Source of the DNA: Deinococcus alpinitundrae
GTDB lineage: Bacteria > Deinococcota > Deinococci > Deinococcales > Deinococcaceae
Reading direction: 5' to 3'
DNA: 56,731 nt
Assembly (NCBI RefSeq): GCF_009982895.1
Contig: NZ_WXZL01000023.1
Span: forward strand, 1-56,731
Each line of letters begins with the position of its first letter. The stretch's first letter is position 1. This document shows, in pieces, positions 30,822 to 41,840 of this stretch. Made by a program: the position numbers and the translations under genes. Below the pieces are notes generated by a model that was not told where the DNA came from, ran no database searches, and saw only the letters and a program-made list of their open reading frames with translations.

Positions 30822-31592
30822 TCAGGCGAGGGCGGGCTCGCCCACGGTGTTGCCGATTCCGCTGCTCCCCACTGCCGGGCTACCCACCAGCGCTTGCCAG
30901 CTCTGGACCTGGCCGATCTGCACCGTGACGAAGCGCTCCAGCGCCCGCCACACGCCGGGGCGCTGACCGGGCGGCAGCGGGGCGTCCATCAAGGCCCGCA
31001 CGCTGCGCCGGGGCACCTCGCGCAGAAATTCGAGGCGCTCGGCGGGGTGCGGCGGCTGGTTGGAGCAGCCGCCGCACAGCAGTTGCCCGCCCAGCGGGTC
31101 GGGGTGCGCTGGGTCAGCCGCGCCGCAGCGGGCGCAGTGACGGGTGCGCGGCGCAAAACCGGCCAGCGAGAGCAGCTTGTAACTCATGACCAGCGTCACC
31201 CACTCGGGATCGGCGTGGTGCGACACCCCGCGCAGCGCTCCGGCGTAGAGGTCGAAGGCCTGCTCCGAGAATTCGCCCTCCTGAAACAGAGCGTCGGCCA
31301 GTTCCGAGAGCAGGTGGGCATAGGGGTGACGCTCCGGCTCACACAGGTGCGGCAGTGCACCTTCCAGAATGCTCTGCTTGACGGTGGCGAGGTCACCCTG
31401 CGGCGTCTGGTAAAGCTGCACACCGACATGGTGAAACAGGTTCAGGCGGCTGGCCTGCGGGCCACGCACCCCGCCGCGCGCAATCGCCTTGATCTTGCCC
31501 TGCGGGGTCAGCAGCGTCACGATGATGTCGCCCGCCGGGGTGACCCGGCGGCGCATGACGATGCCGCTGCGGTTGGTGCTGCGCGTACTCAC
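30822..31592 (-). CDS. recO: DNA repair protein RecO
   Basis: RecO works with RecR and RecF to load RecA on single-stranded DNA; this pathway is central in Deinococcus, which lacks RecBC. The 256-residue protein has an N-terminal OB fold ([20 protein letters not shown] and [13 protein letters not shown]), a helical middle and a zinc finger with CARCG and LCGGC. The C-terminal end is Gly- and Pro-rich. It lies alone on the minus strand. Confidence 0.92.
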   Translation of the reverse strand: MSTRSTNRSGIVMRRRVTPAGDIIVTLLTPQGKIKAIARGGVRGPQASRLNLFHHVGVQLYQTPQGDLATVKQSILEGALPHLCEPERHPYAHLLSELADALFQEGEFSEQAFDLYAGALRGVSHHADPEWVTLVMSYKLLSLAGFAPRTRHCARCGAADPAHPDPLGGQLLCGGCSNQPPHPAERLEFLREVPRRSVRALMDAPLPPGQRPGVWRALERFVTVQIGQVQSWQALVGSPAVGSSGIGNTVGEPALA

Positions 31593-31747
31593 GGTCTGGA
31601 CCTCACCTGAAGATGTTAGCGCCTGAGCAGAATGAAGGGGGCGTTCTTGTTACGGTTCGGAAAAAGTCTGCCGATCTAGAGGGATGCGTGGCGGAAAATG
31701 GGCGGCAACTTCCATTGGCCGGGGCCGCCTTTTTTATACTGCCGAAC

Positions 31748-32131
31748 ATGAGTGACCACACCGAACACGACCTGCTGCGCGAACTGTTCCCGGAAACGGC
31801 GCGGGAACTGTTCGGTGACGCCCACATTCCCCGCGAGACGCTGGGCCTCTACCCGGTGGCCGACGGCAGGCTGGCCCTGATCAGCGGCGCGCAGCTCGCC
31901 GAGTTCACACCGATTGACCCGAAAGGCAACAAGGCCCTGCACTGCGATTTGTGCCATTACACCCGCTCGCGCAGTGAGGCTGCGGTGTACCGAGTGGTGG
32001 TGGGCGCGCGCCGCAGCCGCTACCTGACGCTGTGCATCGCTACCGAGAGCTGTCAGCAGCGGGCTGGGAAAGACGGTGTGCGCGGCCTGGCCGAGCGAAT
32101 TTTCCCGACCGAATCGCCCTACGCGGAATAG
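31748..32131 (+). CDS. treble-clef zinc-finger protein, FBP-like
   Basis: This 127-residue protein has an N-terminal helical half and a C-terminal zinc finger with two Cys pairs: CDLCHYT near residue 66 and LCIATESC near 95. The layout is like the C-terminal treble clef of fusidic-acid-resistance/EF-G-binding (FBP) proteins, so a link to EF-G is possible. A TATACT box ends 7 nt before the ATG at 31748; the open frame upstream to 31613 is rejected on that ground. I am moderately sure of the family. Confidence 0.72.
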   Translation: MSDHTEHDLLRELFPETARELFGDAHIPRETLGLYPVADGRLALISGAQLAEFTPIDPKGNKALHCDLCHYTRSRSEAAVYRVVVGARRSRYLTLCIATESCQQRAGKDGVRGLAERIFPTESPYAE

Positions 32132-32174
32132 CTCCTGGTGAGGCGGGAAGCCCGGCTTTACAAGCGCTGACTCG

Positions 32175-32186
32175 ATTGTATACAAT
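32175..32186. promoter_or_regulatory. GntR-type operator overlapping the -10 box
   Basis: ATTGTATACAAT is a perfect 12-bp palindrome of the kind bound by FCD-type GntR regulators (core TTGTATACAA). Its last six bases, TACAAT, also form a -10 box that ends 6 nt before the regulator ATG at 32193. The regulator would block its own promoter and that of the proline genes downstream. Confidence 0.7.
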
Positions 32187-32192
32187 ATCCAC

Positions 32193-32912
32193 ATGACGCC
32201 GAGTGAGGTGAAACTGCCAGCTTTCGAGCGCCCGACGCTGGTGCGCGAGGGCGTCTACCAGCATCTGCGCGGGGCCATTCTGGGCGGTGAGTTCTCACCG
32301 GGCGAGCGGCTGGGTGAGGTCGAACTCAGCGCACGCCTGGGGGTCAGTCGCACGCCGGTCCGCGAGGCCATGATGCGGCTGACCCAGGACGGCCTGATTG
32401 ACACCGAGGCCAACAAGGGCATGCGGGTGCGGCAACTGGCCCTGCCGGAAATCACCGAAACCTACGTGGTCCGTGAGGAACTCGACGGGCTGGCGGCGGC
32501 GCTGGCTGCCGAGCACCACACCGCCAGCGACGCCGCTGCCCTGCGCTCGGCGCTGGCCCAGCTTGACGCCGCCAGCCCGAGCGCCGATCAGAGCAATAAT
32601 TATCGCGAACAGACCCTGCTGGACCTGGCCTTTCACCGCCGTGTGGTGGAGGCCGCCCACAACGCTGTGCTGCTCTCGCTCTGCCGCGACCTGGAAGTGC
32701 GGGTGGCGCTGATCAAACATCAGACCCGCACCTTCAATGCCTACCTTCACACCCACGACCAGCACGCCGCCATTCTGGAGGCTGTGCTGAGCCGCGACGC
32801 TGAGGGTGCCCGTCGAGCGGCCCGGCACCACGTTCGCACGTTCGGCGCGCTGGTGCTGGCCGATCTCGCGGCTGCCCCGGCGCACGCCGCCCACACAGGA
32901 GAAACAGCATGA
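32193..32912 (+). CDS. GntR-family regulator (FCD type) of proline genes
   Basis: This 239-residue regulator has a winged-helix GntR domain ([37 protein letters not shown]) and an FCD ligand domain with [11 protein letters not shown] and the metal-site His residues. It is the first gene of a run with proline dehydrogenase (overlapping by 4 nt) and P5C dehydrogenase, so proline or a product is the likely effector. The message seems leaderless: a -10 box lies 6 nt before the ATG and there is no ribosome binding site. An operator overlaps that box, implying self-repression. Confidence 0.9.
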   Translation: MTPSEVKLPAFERPTLVREGVYQHLRGAILGGEFSPGERLGEVELSARLGVSRTPVREAMMRLTQDGLIDTEANKGMRVRQLALPEITETYVVREELDGLAAALAAEHHTASDAAALRSALAQLDAASPSADQSNNYREQTLLDLAFHRRVVEAAHNAVLLSLCRDLEVRVALIKHQTRTFNAYLHTHDQHAAILEAVLSRDAEGARRAARHHVRTFGALVLADLAAAPAHAAHTGETA

Positions 32913-33841
32913 TCGAGCAGCTTTATCGCAAGACGATACTGACGGTGGCCGGAAACAAGGCGGTCGAAGGCGTGATGCGCTCACGCGGGTGGGGCCTGGC
33001 CCAGCGATTCGTGGCAGGCCATCAGGCCGAGGACATCATTCAGGCGGTGAAAGAGCTGCAAAAAGACGGCATCGGTGGCCTACTCGATCTCCTCGGCGAG
33101 TTCGTGGACAGCCCCGACACCGCCAACGCCTTTGCCGAGCAGATTCTGAGCCTGATCGATCAGGCCGCTGCCGCCGGAATCCAGCCGTACATCACCGTGA
33201 AGCTGTCGGGGCTGGGGCAGGGCCTGACCGTTGACGGCGAAGACCTGGGCCTGATCAACGCCCGCCGCATCCTCAGTCGGGCCAAACCGCACGGCGGCTT
33301 TCTGGCACTCGATATGGAAGACCACCTGCGCGTGGACGTGACCCTGGCGCAGTTCCGAACGCTGTCGCAGGAATTCGGCCATGAGTCCGTCGGGACGGTG
33401 CTGCAAAGCTACCTTCACCGCACGGCGGACGATCTGGCGGCGCTGGCCGACCTGAGGCCCAACTTACGAATCGTCAAGGGCGCGTACCTGGAGCCGGAGA
33501 GCGTGGCCATGCAGGACAAGGCCGACATCGACCCCAGCTACCGCAGGCTGGTCTACGCCAACCTCAAAGCCGGAAATTACACCAACGTCGCCACCCACGA
33601 CGGCGGCATCATCGAGGACGTGAAAATGTTCGTGCTGGCGCACGGCATTCCGCGCGAGCAGTTCGAGTTTCAACTGCTCTACGGGGTGCGCCGCGACCTT
33701 CAAAAGCAGCTGGCGGGCGAGGGGTACCGTGTCCGGGCCTACATCCCCTACGGCCACGACTGGTATCCGTACTTCTCGCGCCGCATTGCCGAGCGCCCCA
33801 GCAACGCCCTGTTCGTGCTGCGCGGCATGTTCGGCGGCTGA
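32909..33841 (+). CDS. proline dehydrogenase
   Basis: This 310-residue FAD enzyme oxidises proline to pyrroline-5-carboxylate. It is the short single-function type found in Deinococcus-Thermus and Gram-positives, not the long PutA. The TIM-barrel motifs are there: [42 protein letters not shown] and the C-terminal substrate site [19 protein letters not shown]. It starts 4 nt inside the regulator gene (ATGA), so translation is coupled. A small unknown gene and the P5C dehydrogenase gene follow. Confidence 0.95.
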   Translation: MIEQLYRKTILTVAGNKAVEGVMRSRGWGLAQRFVAGHQAEDIIQAVKELQKDGIGGLLDLLGEFVDSPDTANAFAEQILSLIDQAAAAGIQPYITVKLSGLGQGLTVDGEDLGLINARRILSRAKPHGGFLALDMEDHLRVDVTLAQFRTLSQEFGHESVGTVLQSYLHRTADDLAALADLRPNLRIVKGAYLEPESVAMQDKADIDPSYRRLVYANLKAGNYTNVATHDGGIIEDVKMFVLAHGIPREQFEFQLLYGVRRDLQKQLAGEGYRVRAYIPYGHDWYPYFSRRIAERPSNALFVLRGMFGG

Positions 33842-33850
33842 AATGACACC

Positions 33851-34264
33851 GTGAGCGTCCACTTTCCCGACCCCGACCACGTCAACGGCTTTTACCTGGG
33901 CCAGTTCCTCGGACTGCTCGGCTGGGCGGCGCGTTCCGGTGAGGCCGACCACACCCTCTCGGCCTTCGATCCGCAGCGCCCCGAGGACGTGGCTTACCTG
34001 GCCCAGTTGCTGCTGCCCTGCCTGGACAGCCTCAGCGAAGCCCAGGACGCCGCGCTGGCCCGCACCTGGGCCTACGCCATATCGGAGTTCGACGACCGCG
34101 ATCTGGGCTGGTTTTTGCTGGGCTGCCTACCCACTCTGCCCCAGTACCCCCGCGAGTTTCTGGGTCAGGTGGCTGCCCAGTTGTACCCGCAGGGCTTGCC
34201 GCAGGTGGACGCCCAGATGCGGCGGCTGGATTTGCCGAACGAGTCGCTGTTTGATCTCGCTTGA
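33851..34264 (+). CDS. unknown protein between the proline-oxidation genes
   Basis: This 137-residue acidic, helical protein ([37 protein letters not shown]) has no signal peptide, membrane span or family I recognise. It starts with GTG at 33851, 9 nt after the proline dehydrogenase stop, and ends 33 nt before P5C dehydrogenase, so it is part of the proline operon. The position suggests an accessory role, perhaps holding the two enzymes together or handling the intermediate. This is only an inference from position. Confidence 0.75.
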   Translation: MSVHFPDPDHVNGFYLGQFLGLLGWAARSGEADHTLSAFDPQRPEDVAYLAQLLLPCLDSLSEAQDAALARTWAYAISEFDDRDLGWFLLGCLPTLPQYPREFLGQVAAQLYPQGLPQVDAQMRRLDLPNESLFDLA

Positions 34265-34297
34265 CCGTTTGTTACACCGCTTCTTAAGGAGTCTTCC

Positions 34298-35869
34298 ATG
34301 ATCAAAGTTGAACCCTACCGCCCGCAAGCCTTCATCGATTTCACCGTGCAGGCCAACGTGGACGCATATCAGGTGGCCCTCGCCAAAGTCCGCGCCGAAT
34401 TGCTGGGCAAGCACTACCCGCTGATCATCAATGGCGAGCGGGTGGACACCGCTGAAAAGCTCTACAGCACCAACCCCTGCGACACCTCCGAAGTGGTGGG
34501 CAGCACCGCCAAGGCCACCACCCAGGACGCCCAGCGTGCCCTCGACGGCGCGTGGGCGGCCTGGGCCGAGTGGAAAACCTGGAGTATGGACGCCCGCGCC
34601 CGGATTCTTCTAAAGGCGTCGGCCATCCTCAAGCGCCGCCGCCTGGAAGCCTGCGCCCTGATGTCCATCGAAGTCGGCAAGAACTACGCTGAGGCCGACG
34701 TGGAAGTGGCCGAGGCGATTGACTTTCTGGAGTACTACGCCCGCGAGGCCATGAAGTATTCGGGCTTTGGGGCCGCCGAGACCACCTGGTTCGACGGCGA
34801 GGAAAACGGCCTGATGTCCATTCCGCTGGGTGTGGGCGTCAGCATCTCGCCGTGGAACTTTCCCTGCGCGATTTTCGCCGGGATGCTGGCCGCGCCGATT
34901 GTCGCCGGCAACTGCGTGATCGCTAAGCCTGCCGAGGACTCGGGCATGATCGCTGGGTTCGTCGTGGACATTCTGATTGAGGCTGGAATGCCCGCTGGCG
35001 TGCTGCAATTCCTGCCGGGCGTTGGTGAAGAGGTGGGCGAGTACCTCGTCCAGCACGCCAAAACCCGCTTCATTACCTTCACTGGCTCGCGCAGCGTGGG
35101 CCTGCACATCAACGTGGCGGCGGCCAAAGTTCAGCCGGGCCAGAAGTGGCTCAAGCGCGTGATTATGGAACTCGGCGGCAAGGACGCTTTGATCGTGGAC
35201 GAGACCGCCGATCTGCCCAACGCTGTGACCGCGGCGGTGCAGGGGGCCTTCGGCTTCAACGGCCAGAAGTGCAGCGCCATGAGCCGCCTGATCGTGGTGG
35301 ACGAGGTGTACGACGAGGTGGTCAGCCAGTTCGTGGAGCGCACCAGGGCCTTGAGCGTCGGTACCGGCGAGGCCAACGCCAATGTTACCGCCGTCGTGAA
35401 TCAGGAATCGTTCGACAAGATCGGTCAGTACATCGAGATCGGCAAGGGTGAGGCCACGCTGCTGACCGGCGGCGAGACGCCCGGCGAATGCGGCGGCAAG
35501 GAGGGCCACTATGTGCAGCCCACCATCTTCGGTGACGTGCCGCAGGACGCCCGCATCGCTCAGGAAGAAATCTTCGGGCCGGTCATCTCGGTGTTCCGCG
35601 CCCGCGACTTTCAGCACGCGCTCGAACTGGCCAATTCCACCGAGTACGGCCTGACCGGCGGCGTGTGCAGCCGCAACCGCGCCCGGCTGGAGCAGGCCCG
35701 TGCCGAGTTCGAGGTGGGCAATCTGTATTTCAACCGCAAGATCACCGGGGCCATCGTAGGCGTGCAGCCGTTCGGCGGCTACAACATGTCCGGCACCGAC
35801 AGCAAGGCGGGCGGCCCGGAGTACCTGGGCAACTTCTTGCAGTTCAAGGCCGTGACCGAGCGGTTCTGA
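34298..35869 (+). CDS. pruA: L-glutamate gamma-semialdehyde (P5C) dehydrogenase
   Basis: This 523-residue NAD-dependent aldehyde dehydrogenase turns glutamate semialdehyde into glutamate, the second step of proline use. It has the RocA/PruA N-terminus ([30 protein letters not shown]), [10 protein letters not shown], catalytic Glu in MELGGKD (about 291) and catalytic Cys in NGQKCSAMS (about 325). AAGGAG lies 9 nt before the ATG, so here a normal ribosome binding site is used. A terminator follows 16 nt after the stop. Confidence 0.96.
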   Translation: MIKVEPYRPQAFIDFTVQANVDAYQVALAKVRAELLGKHYPLIINGERVDTAEKLYSTNPCDTSEVVGSTAKATTQDAQRALDGAWAAWAEWKTWSMDARARILLKASAILKRRRLEACALMSIEVGKNYAEADVEVAEAIDFLEYYAREAMKYSGFGAAETTWFDGEENGLMSIPLGVGVSISPWNFPCAIFAGMLAAPIVAGNCVIAKPAEDSGMIAGFVVDILIEAGMPAGVLQFLPGVGEEVGEYLVQHAKTRFITFTGSRSVGLHINVAAAKVQPGQKWLKRVIMELGGKDALIVDETADLPNAVTAAVQGAFGFNGQKCSAMSRLIVVDEVYDEVVSQFVERTRALSVGTGEANANVTAVVNQESFDKIGQYIEIGKGEATLLTGGETPGECGGKEGHYVQPTIFGDVPQDARIAQEEIFGPVISVFRARDFQHALELANSTEYGLTGGVCSRNRARLEQARAEFEVGNLYFNRKITGAIVGVQPFGGYNMSGTDSKAGGPEYLGNFLQFKAVTERF

Positions 35870-35884
35870 GTCTGGAATCGAGAG

Positions 35885-35920
35885 AGGGGCCGCTTGAATG
35901 AGCGGCCCCTCCCTTGTTTT
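35885..35920 (+). terminator. terminator of the proline operon
   Basis: AGGGGCCGC pairs with GCGGCCCCT over 9 bp with an 8-nt loop, followed by CCCTTGTTTT. It begins 16 nt after the pruA stop. Confidence 0.85.
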
Positions 35921-35931
35921 CTGTTGCTGCC

Positions 35932-35966
35932 AAATAAAAAAGTCGCCCCGCGAGGCGACTTTGATT
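35932..35966 (-). terminator. terminator of sucCD
   Basis: Read on the minus strand, AAAGTCGCC pairs with GGCGACTTT around a 6-nt loop, followed by a T-rich run. It lies 13 nt after the sucD stop. Confidence 0.9.
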
Positions 35967-35978
35967 CAAGCTATAACT

Positions 35979-38044
<2,066 letters not shown>

Positions 38045-38065
38045 TGGTGCTCCTTGACTGAAAAC

Positions 38066-38083
38066 CTAGACGATAACGTCTAG
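38066..38083. promoter_or_regulatory. palindrome upstream of sucC
   Basis: CTAGACG-ATAA-CGTCTAG is a perfect 7-bp inverted repeat with a 4-nt centre, 22 nt before the sucC start and so within the untranslated leader or promoter. It could be an operator or an RNA hairpin. A second short one, TTACC-C-GGTAA, lies near 38148. Confidence 0.45.
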
Positions 38084-38254
38084 AAAGGAAGGCGCGGCTT
38101 AAACCCGCGCTGATCGGTGCTTGAGGTGTTGGATTGTGGCATCCTGCTTACCCGGTAAAGAAGTATACCGTTTCGGGGCGACTTCTCATCTATAGCCGGC
38201 CTTGTTGTTCCTGGGCTGGGAACAACCGTACTGCCGGGTTTCTTAGCGCCGCCA

Positions 38255-38488
38255 CTACTCGCCGTGCATGCCGGAGCGGGTGCGCAGCCAGGCCGAGAGC
38301 AGTTCGTCGACCAGTTCCGAGACGCTCTCGCCGCCCTCGCGCTTGACTTCCCTCCACACTGCCCGCAGCACTTCCTTGCGGACATAGACGATTTCCAGCG
38401 GCTCCAGACTGTCGGGGTCGGGCTTGGACTTATCGCGCTTTTTCTTGCGCACACGCTGGCCTTCCAGGTAGACAAACCGCTTGCTCAT
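38255..38488 (-). CDS. small ribbon-helix-helix-like protein beside ParA
   Basis: This 77-residue protein has a basic N-terminus (VRKKKRDKSKP) and then a segment with the ribbon-helix-helix pattern: a short strand EIVYVRKEVL, a helix AVWREVKREG, a turn and a second helix SVSELVDELLSAWL. It follows the ParA-family gene by 24 nt on the same strand. Small proteins of this kind act as DNA-binding partners of ParA (as ParG does with ParF). A DNA-binding or repressor role fits, but the family call rests on pattern only. Confidence 0.72.
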   Translation of the reverse strand: MSKRFVYLEGQRVRKKKRDKSKPDPDSLEPLEIVYVRKEVLRAVWREVKREGGESVSELVDELLSAWLRTRSGMHGE

Positions 38489-38512
38489 CAGCCGTGCCTC
38501 ACGGTGCCGCGC

Positions 38513-39124
38513 TCACAGCAGCTCTCTCGACAGGGTTACGATGTCGGCCCAGGCCTGCGCCGCCCGGTGATCAAGCACGTCGCGGCACAGCACGCCGAGT
38601 TCGGCGGCCCGCACGTAGGCGGCATACGAGCGCACCAGGGTATTGCAGACGGTCACGCCGCTCTCACGCAGGTCCTCGCGGGCGCCTTCGCCGGCCCGGC
38701 CAATCGGTGGTACCCGGTTGACCACCACGCGGGTGCGGCGGCGGGTCTGGGGGTCTTCGTGAAAGAAGTTCATCAGCTCCGTGGTGGCGTCGAGTTCCAG
38801 CATCGACACTCCGCTCGGCACCAGAATTAAGTCGGCCCGCTCGCCCAGCGCCCGCAGTTCCCTGCGTTTTGGGCGGCCCTCAGTGTCAATGACGATCACG
38901 TCGGCTTCCCTGAGTTTTTTTGGTTTGACGTTTTCAGGTTCCAGTACCGCGAAGGGCAGCCCCGGTCCGCGCCCGGCCCAGCGCACGGCGCTGCCGACCC
39001 GCCCGTCCTCGTCGATCAGCACGGCACTCAGGCCGCGCTCGGCAAAGGCCCCGGTCAGGTGAACGCTGAGGGTGCTTTTGCCCACGCCGCCCTTCTCGGA
39101 GGTGACGGCGATCACCTGCGGCAT
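38513..39124 (-). CDS. ParA-family ATPase, single-domain type
   Basis: This 203-residue protein has the deviant Walker A motif EKGGVGKST with both Lys (residues 10-18), a Walker A' region IDEDGR, Walker B VIVIDTEG and the late NRV motif. It has no N-terminal DNA-binding part, so it is like ParF/Soj-short proteins. It moves or places DNA or protein complexes by ATP cycling on the nucleoid. No ParB gene and no parS-like repeats are seen nearby; the small gene downstream is the likely partner. Whether it acts on the chromosome or is a leftover of a plasmid is open. Confidence 0.85.
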   Translation of the reverse strand: MPQVIAVTSEKGGVGKSTLSVHLTGAFAERGLSAVLIDEDGRVGSAVRWAGRGPGLPFAVLEPENVKPKKLREADVIVIDTEGRPKRRELRALGERADLILVPSGVSMLELDATTELMNFFHEDPQTRRRTRVVVNRVPPIGRAGEGAREDLRESGVTVCNTLVRSYAAYVRAAELGVLCRDVLDHRAAQAWADIVTLSRELL

Positions 39125-39224
39125 GTTGTTTTTTGCACTCGCTTCATGAGACTCAGCCTAGCAGGGGAGGCCCGCCGGGGTGTCAGCCGCGTCGTGCCCG
39201 CGTCCAGCAAGGTAAGTGGGTTCC

Positions 39225-39263
39225 AAAAAAGCCGCCCGGAAGCCGAGAGGTCCGGGCGGCTTT
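39225..39263 (-). terminator. terminator of the copper cluster
   Basis: Read on the minus strand, a 10-bp stem (GCCGCCCGGA and its complement) with a 10-nt loop is followed by TTTTTT. It lies 42 nt after the CopD-like gene. Confidence 0.92.
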
Positions 39264-39305
39264 CATCGGGTAGAGGGATTGTCGGCCACGGGTTTGACAG
39301 CCGCG

Positions 39306-40376
39306 CTAGTACCCGAATGCCACCCGCGCTTTCTCTGCGTTTCGCGAAAGTTCCAGCGCCCAGTTGCCGCTCATCCACAGTTGGGTCTGGCCGCTGAGGG
39401 TGCTGCCAGTGGCGCTCAGCGCCAGCGCTTGGTCGGGCATGGCGTGGTCGAGCATGATCAAACGGGCCCGCACGTCCGGCAGGGCTGGCGTCAGGGTCAG
39501 TTCGAAGTCGCCGGGGCCGCTGAGCACCACTTGACCGCTGAGGGTTTGCTGGCCTAGTTTCACTGAAACCGGCACGACCTGCCGCTGAATGAGCGCCGTG
39601 CTGGGCGGCGGCGAGGTCGCCAGCGCGCCCGAGAGGCCCAGCACGCCGATCATCAGCGCACCTTCCAACAGCAGCGGAGCCAGCCAGCCCGTCCGGAGCG
39701 AGCGCCGCACCAGCACCGACACCGGCACCACCGCGATCAGCAGCCCCAGCTTGATCAGCAGGGCCACGCCCCAGGTGCTGCCCCACAGCGCGGGCCACAG
39801 CGCGGTCAGCGGCACGTGGCAAAGCGTGGCGGCCACACCCGAAGCCACGAGTACGCTGATGCACGAGAAGGCCACCACCGTGAACCTGCGCCCGGTGTCC
39901 AGGCTGGGCCGCCGGTAGGCCAGCGCCAGCACCCCGCCCACCCAGATGGCCGCCGCGCCCGCGTGGGCCATGTCGAGCAGCAGCCAGACGCCGCCCAGTT
40001 CGCCGGAGTGGCCGGCACTCGCCGCGCCCCAGAGGCTCAGCACCCCCGCCCCCAGCCCCAGCAGCCACCAGCCTTGCAGCCCGGCAGCCAGCACCATCGC
40101 TGCGCCGATCACACGGACGACGGCGGCCCGGCCGGTGCGGGTGGTCGCCAGGAAGTCGGCCACGTCGCCAGGGGCCGTGAAGCCCAGATCGATCAGGGTG
40201 CTACCGACTTCCAGCAGCGCACCGATCAGGATCAGCCCCGCACCCAGCGCCAGCCACCCCAGCGGTACCACGGCCAGTCGGGTCCGGCGCATGACACTGC
40301 CGCCCAGTAGCAGGGCCAGGCCCAGATAGGTCAGCAGTTTGGCCAGGGCCAGTCCGCTTAAGCCCAGCCCGCTCAT
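39306..40376 (-). CDS. CopD-family copper membrane protein
   Basis: This 356-residue protein has eight or so membrane segments and the CopD core (HSGELGGVWLLLDMAHAGAAAIWVGG with a His and Met/His set, FSCISVLVASGVAATL, LIKLGLL). CopD-type proteins take copper in across the membrane or give it to CopC. The last ~110 residues form a non-membrane, beta-rich domain (VPVSVKLGQQTLSGQVVLSG), like the C-terminal part of YtfP/YcnJ-type proteins. It starts 8 nt after the copC stop, so it is in the same operon. Confidence 0.85.
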   Translation of the reverse strand: MSGLGLSGLALAKLLTYLGLALLLGGSVMRRTRLAVVPLGWLALGAGLILIGALLEVGSTLIDLGFTAPGDVADFLATTRTGRAAVVRVIGAAMVLAAGLQGWWLLGLGAGVLSLWGAASAGHSGELGGVWLLLDMAHAGAAAIWVGGVLALAYRRPSLDTGRRFTVVAFSCISVLVASGVAATLCHVPLTALWPALWGSTWGVALLIKLGLLIAVVPVSVLVRRSLRTGWLAPLLLEGALMIGVLGLSGALATSPPPSTALIQRQVVPVSVKLGQQTLSGQVVLSGPGDFELTLTPALPDVRARLIMLDHAMPDQALALSATGSTLSGQTQLWMSGNWALELSRNAEKARVAFGY

Positions 40377-40384
40377 CGCCCGCC

Positions 40385-40783
40385 CTACCTGACGCTGAAG
40401 CTGCTCTGGCCGCTGACCGGGTGGCCGTCATACGACAGGATCTGCCACATCACCACGTAGGCACCAGGCTTCAGGTTGGTTTTCAGCGGCAGGTCGAGCC
40501 TGGCGGCCATGCTGGAGGAGCTGCTGTACGTGTCGGCGCGGGCCTCGGCGTCATTTTTGAGATTGATCTTCGTTCGGGTCAAGGCGGCCGCGTTCATCCT
40601 GGCAGGCAAGGCGTAGACCTTGAAGGTCGAGAAGCGCAGATTGATCGGCTCGCTGAAAGTCAGCGTGACCATCTTGGGCGCGGCCACCGTGCTGCCCGCC
40701 GCCGGAGAGAAGTGGGTGATCTGGGTGTGGGCGGCAGCGGTACCGAACAGCAGCGCCGTGAATAGGAGAAGCAGTTTTGGCAT
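40385..40783 (-). CDS. copC: CopC-domain copper-binding protein
   Basis: This 132-residue exported protein is a small CopC domain. The signal peptide ends after AAA so that the mature chain starts with H19, the first ligand of the Cu(II) site. The second, D/H-containing motif is LSYDGHPVSG near the end, and HFSPAAGSTVAAPKMVTLTF and FSEPI are also typical. The ATG at 40783 follows GAGGAG by 4 nt; an upstream ATG at 40804 is in frame but lacks a site. It lies between CopD-like and YcnI-like genes. Confidence 0.9.
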   Translation of the reverse strand: MPKLLLLFTALLFGTAAAHTQITHFSPAAGSTVAAPKMVTLTFSEPINLRFSTFKVYALPARMNAAALTRTKINLKNDAEARADTYSSSSSMAARLDLPLKTNLKPGAYVVMWQILSYDGHPVSGQSSFSVR

Positions 40784-40835
40784 GGGACTCCTCACGTGGG
40801 GCAAGCGGTCTGGCCTGCTCCCGAATGCTCAGCTT

Positions 40836-41282
40836 TTACTTGATGGTCGTCTTGCTGGCGGGCGTCTGCGGGTCCACGCCGTCCCAGGCCACCACGCTGC
40901 CGTCGGCGTAGGTCTGATACACGTTCCAGCTCAGGTCGCCAGCGGCCTCGGGGTTGCGCGCCTGGAAGAAGAAGCTGACGTATTCCATCGGCGCGATGGT
41001 GCCGGTCCAGGTGATCTCGGTGACCAGTCCAGCGGTGTCGGTCTTGACGGTCCGCGTGAAGCCGGGCGTGACCTGAAAGCGGGTGATGGTCAGGCCCTTG
41101 GGAACCAGCATTCGGACAGCGGTGGTATTCAAGTCCTTCTCGACCGGCACGTTCAGGCGGTAAGTCTCACTGGCTCCCGCCGCGCTCTCGGCTGCGCCCG
41201 TCTCGGTACGGACGACGGCGTGGGCCAGGGCGGGCGTCAGTGACAGAACAGCAACCGCCAGCAGAAAACTGAGTTTTTTCAT
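40836..41282 (-). CDS. YcnI-like (DUF1775) copper protein
   Basis: This 148-residue exported protein has a signal peptide ending at about A20, so the mature chain starts with H21, the copper ligand of YcnI. The DUF1775 body has [40 protein letters not shown] and [13 protein letters not shown]. It has no C-terminal membrane anchor, unlike the Bacillus form. It lies in the copper cluster, 32 nt before copC's start. The ATG at 41282 is preceded by AAAGGAT. A role in taking up or holding copper in the periplasm fits. Confidence 0.87.
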   Translation of the reverse strand: MKKLSFLLAVAVLSLTPALAHAVVRTETGAAESAAGASETYRLNVPVEKDLNTTAVRMLVPKGLTITRFQVTPGFTRTVKTDTAGLVTEITWTGTIAPMEYVSFFFQARNPEAAGDLSWNVYQTYADGSVVAWDGVDPQTPASKTTIK

Positions 41283-41333
41283 GGGATGATCCTTTCTGGA
41301 ATCTGGGAATGGAAGGCTCGAAGACAGGGTTCT

Positions 41334-41840
41334 TCAGCTCCAGAAAGGCGGGGCGCGTGCCCGTTGGTGCCCGGCCAGCAGGCGCGGCGCGGCGGGCCGG
41401 GCACGGTCCTGGGCCACCCTCTGGGGCGCGGGCTGGGCCAGCAGCTCAACCGAGAAGACCGCCAGCGCGAACGCCGCCGTGAAACAGAACGGGCAGTGTC
41501 CGGCGTGGGTGTCACTGTGCGGGGCGGGCGCGGGCGGCGCGTTGGCGTCGTGCTGCCCGTGGCTCGGCTGAACGTGCGGCGGCGCGGCACGCTTCCCGGT
41601 CTGTCCGGCTGGCCCGGCTCCCGACGCATTCATCGGCAGTTGCATCGGCTCGGCGCGCTCGGCAGGCGGCGCGGTCTGAACCGTTTCGACCGCCGATGAC
41701 ATGGTCCCCATGACGACCATGCCCGGCATGGTCGTCATGGGGACCATGTCCTGCTGGCGGATCAGGAAGGCGAACGAGGCAATGAGCCACAGCAGCGCCG
41801 CCAGCATGCGCTGGAACCGGAGCCGGGCGGAGCAGGGCAT
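41334..41840 (-). CDS. DUF2946-like protein with a Met-rich stretch
   Basis: This 168-residue protein has an N-terminal membrane segment (MLAALLWLIASFAFLI), a Met-rich stretch MVPMTTMPGMVVMGTM (32-47), a Pro/Ala/His-rich part and HAGHCPFCF (112-120), the mark of DUF2946-type proteins seen with copper genes. The Met and His-Cys residues suggest Cu(I) binding outside the membrane. The Met-rich part is encoded by a perfect DNA palindrome. A TAGGCT box ends 7 nt before the ATG at 41840; an open frame runs further up but is rejected. It heads the copper cluster. Confidence 0.75.
   Translation of the reverse strand: MPCSARLRFQRMLAALLWLIASFAFLIRQQDMVPMTTMPGMVVMGTMSSAVETVQTAPPAERAEPMQLPMNASGAGPAGQTGKRAAPPHVQPSHGQHDANAPPAPAPHSDTHAGHCPFCFTAAFALAVFSVELLAQPAPQRVAQDRARPAAPRLLAGHQRARAPPFWS
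41698..41750. repeat. perfect palindrome with 26-bp arms inside the copper gene
   Basis: Two 26-bp arms separated by one base are exact complements: GACATGGTCCCCATGACGAC starts the left arm and its complement ends the right arm. The repeat lies inside a coding frame and encodes the Met-rich stretch of the DUF2946-like protein. Because of the symmetry, both strands encode nearly the same peptide. A stem this perfect could block or slow transcription, translation or replication. Confidence 0.97.
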
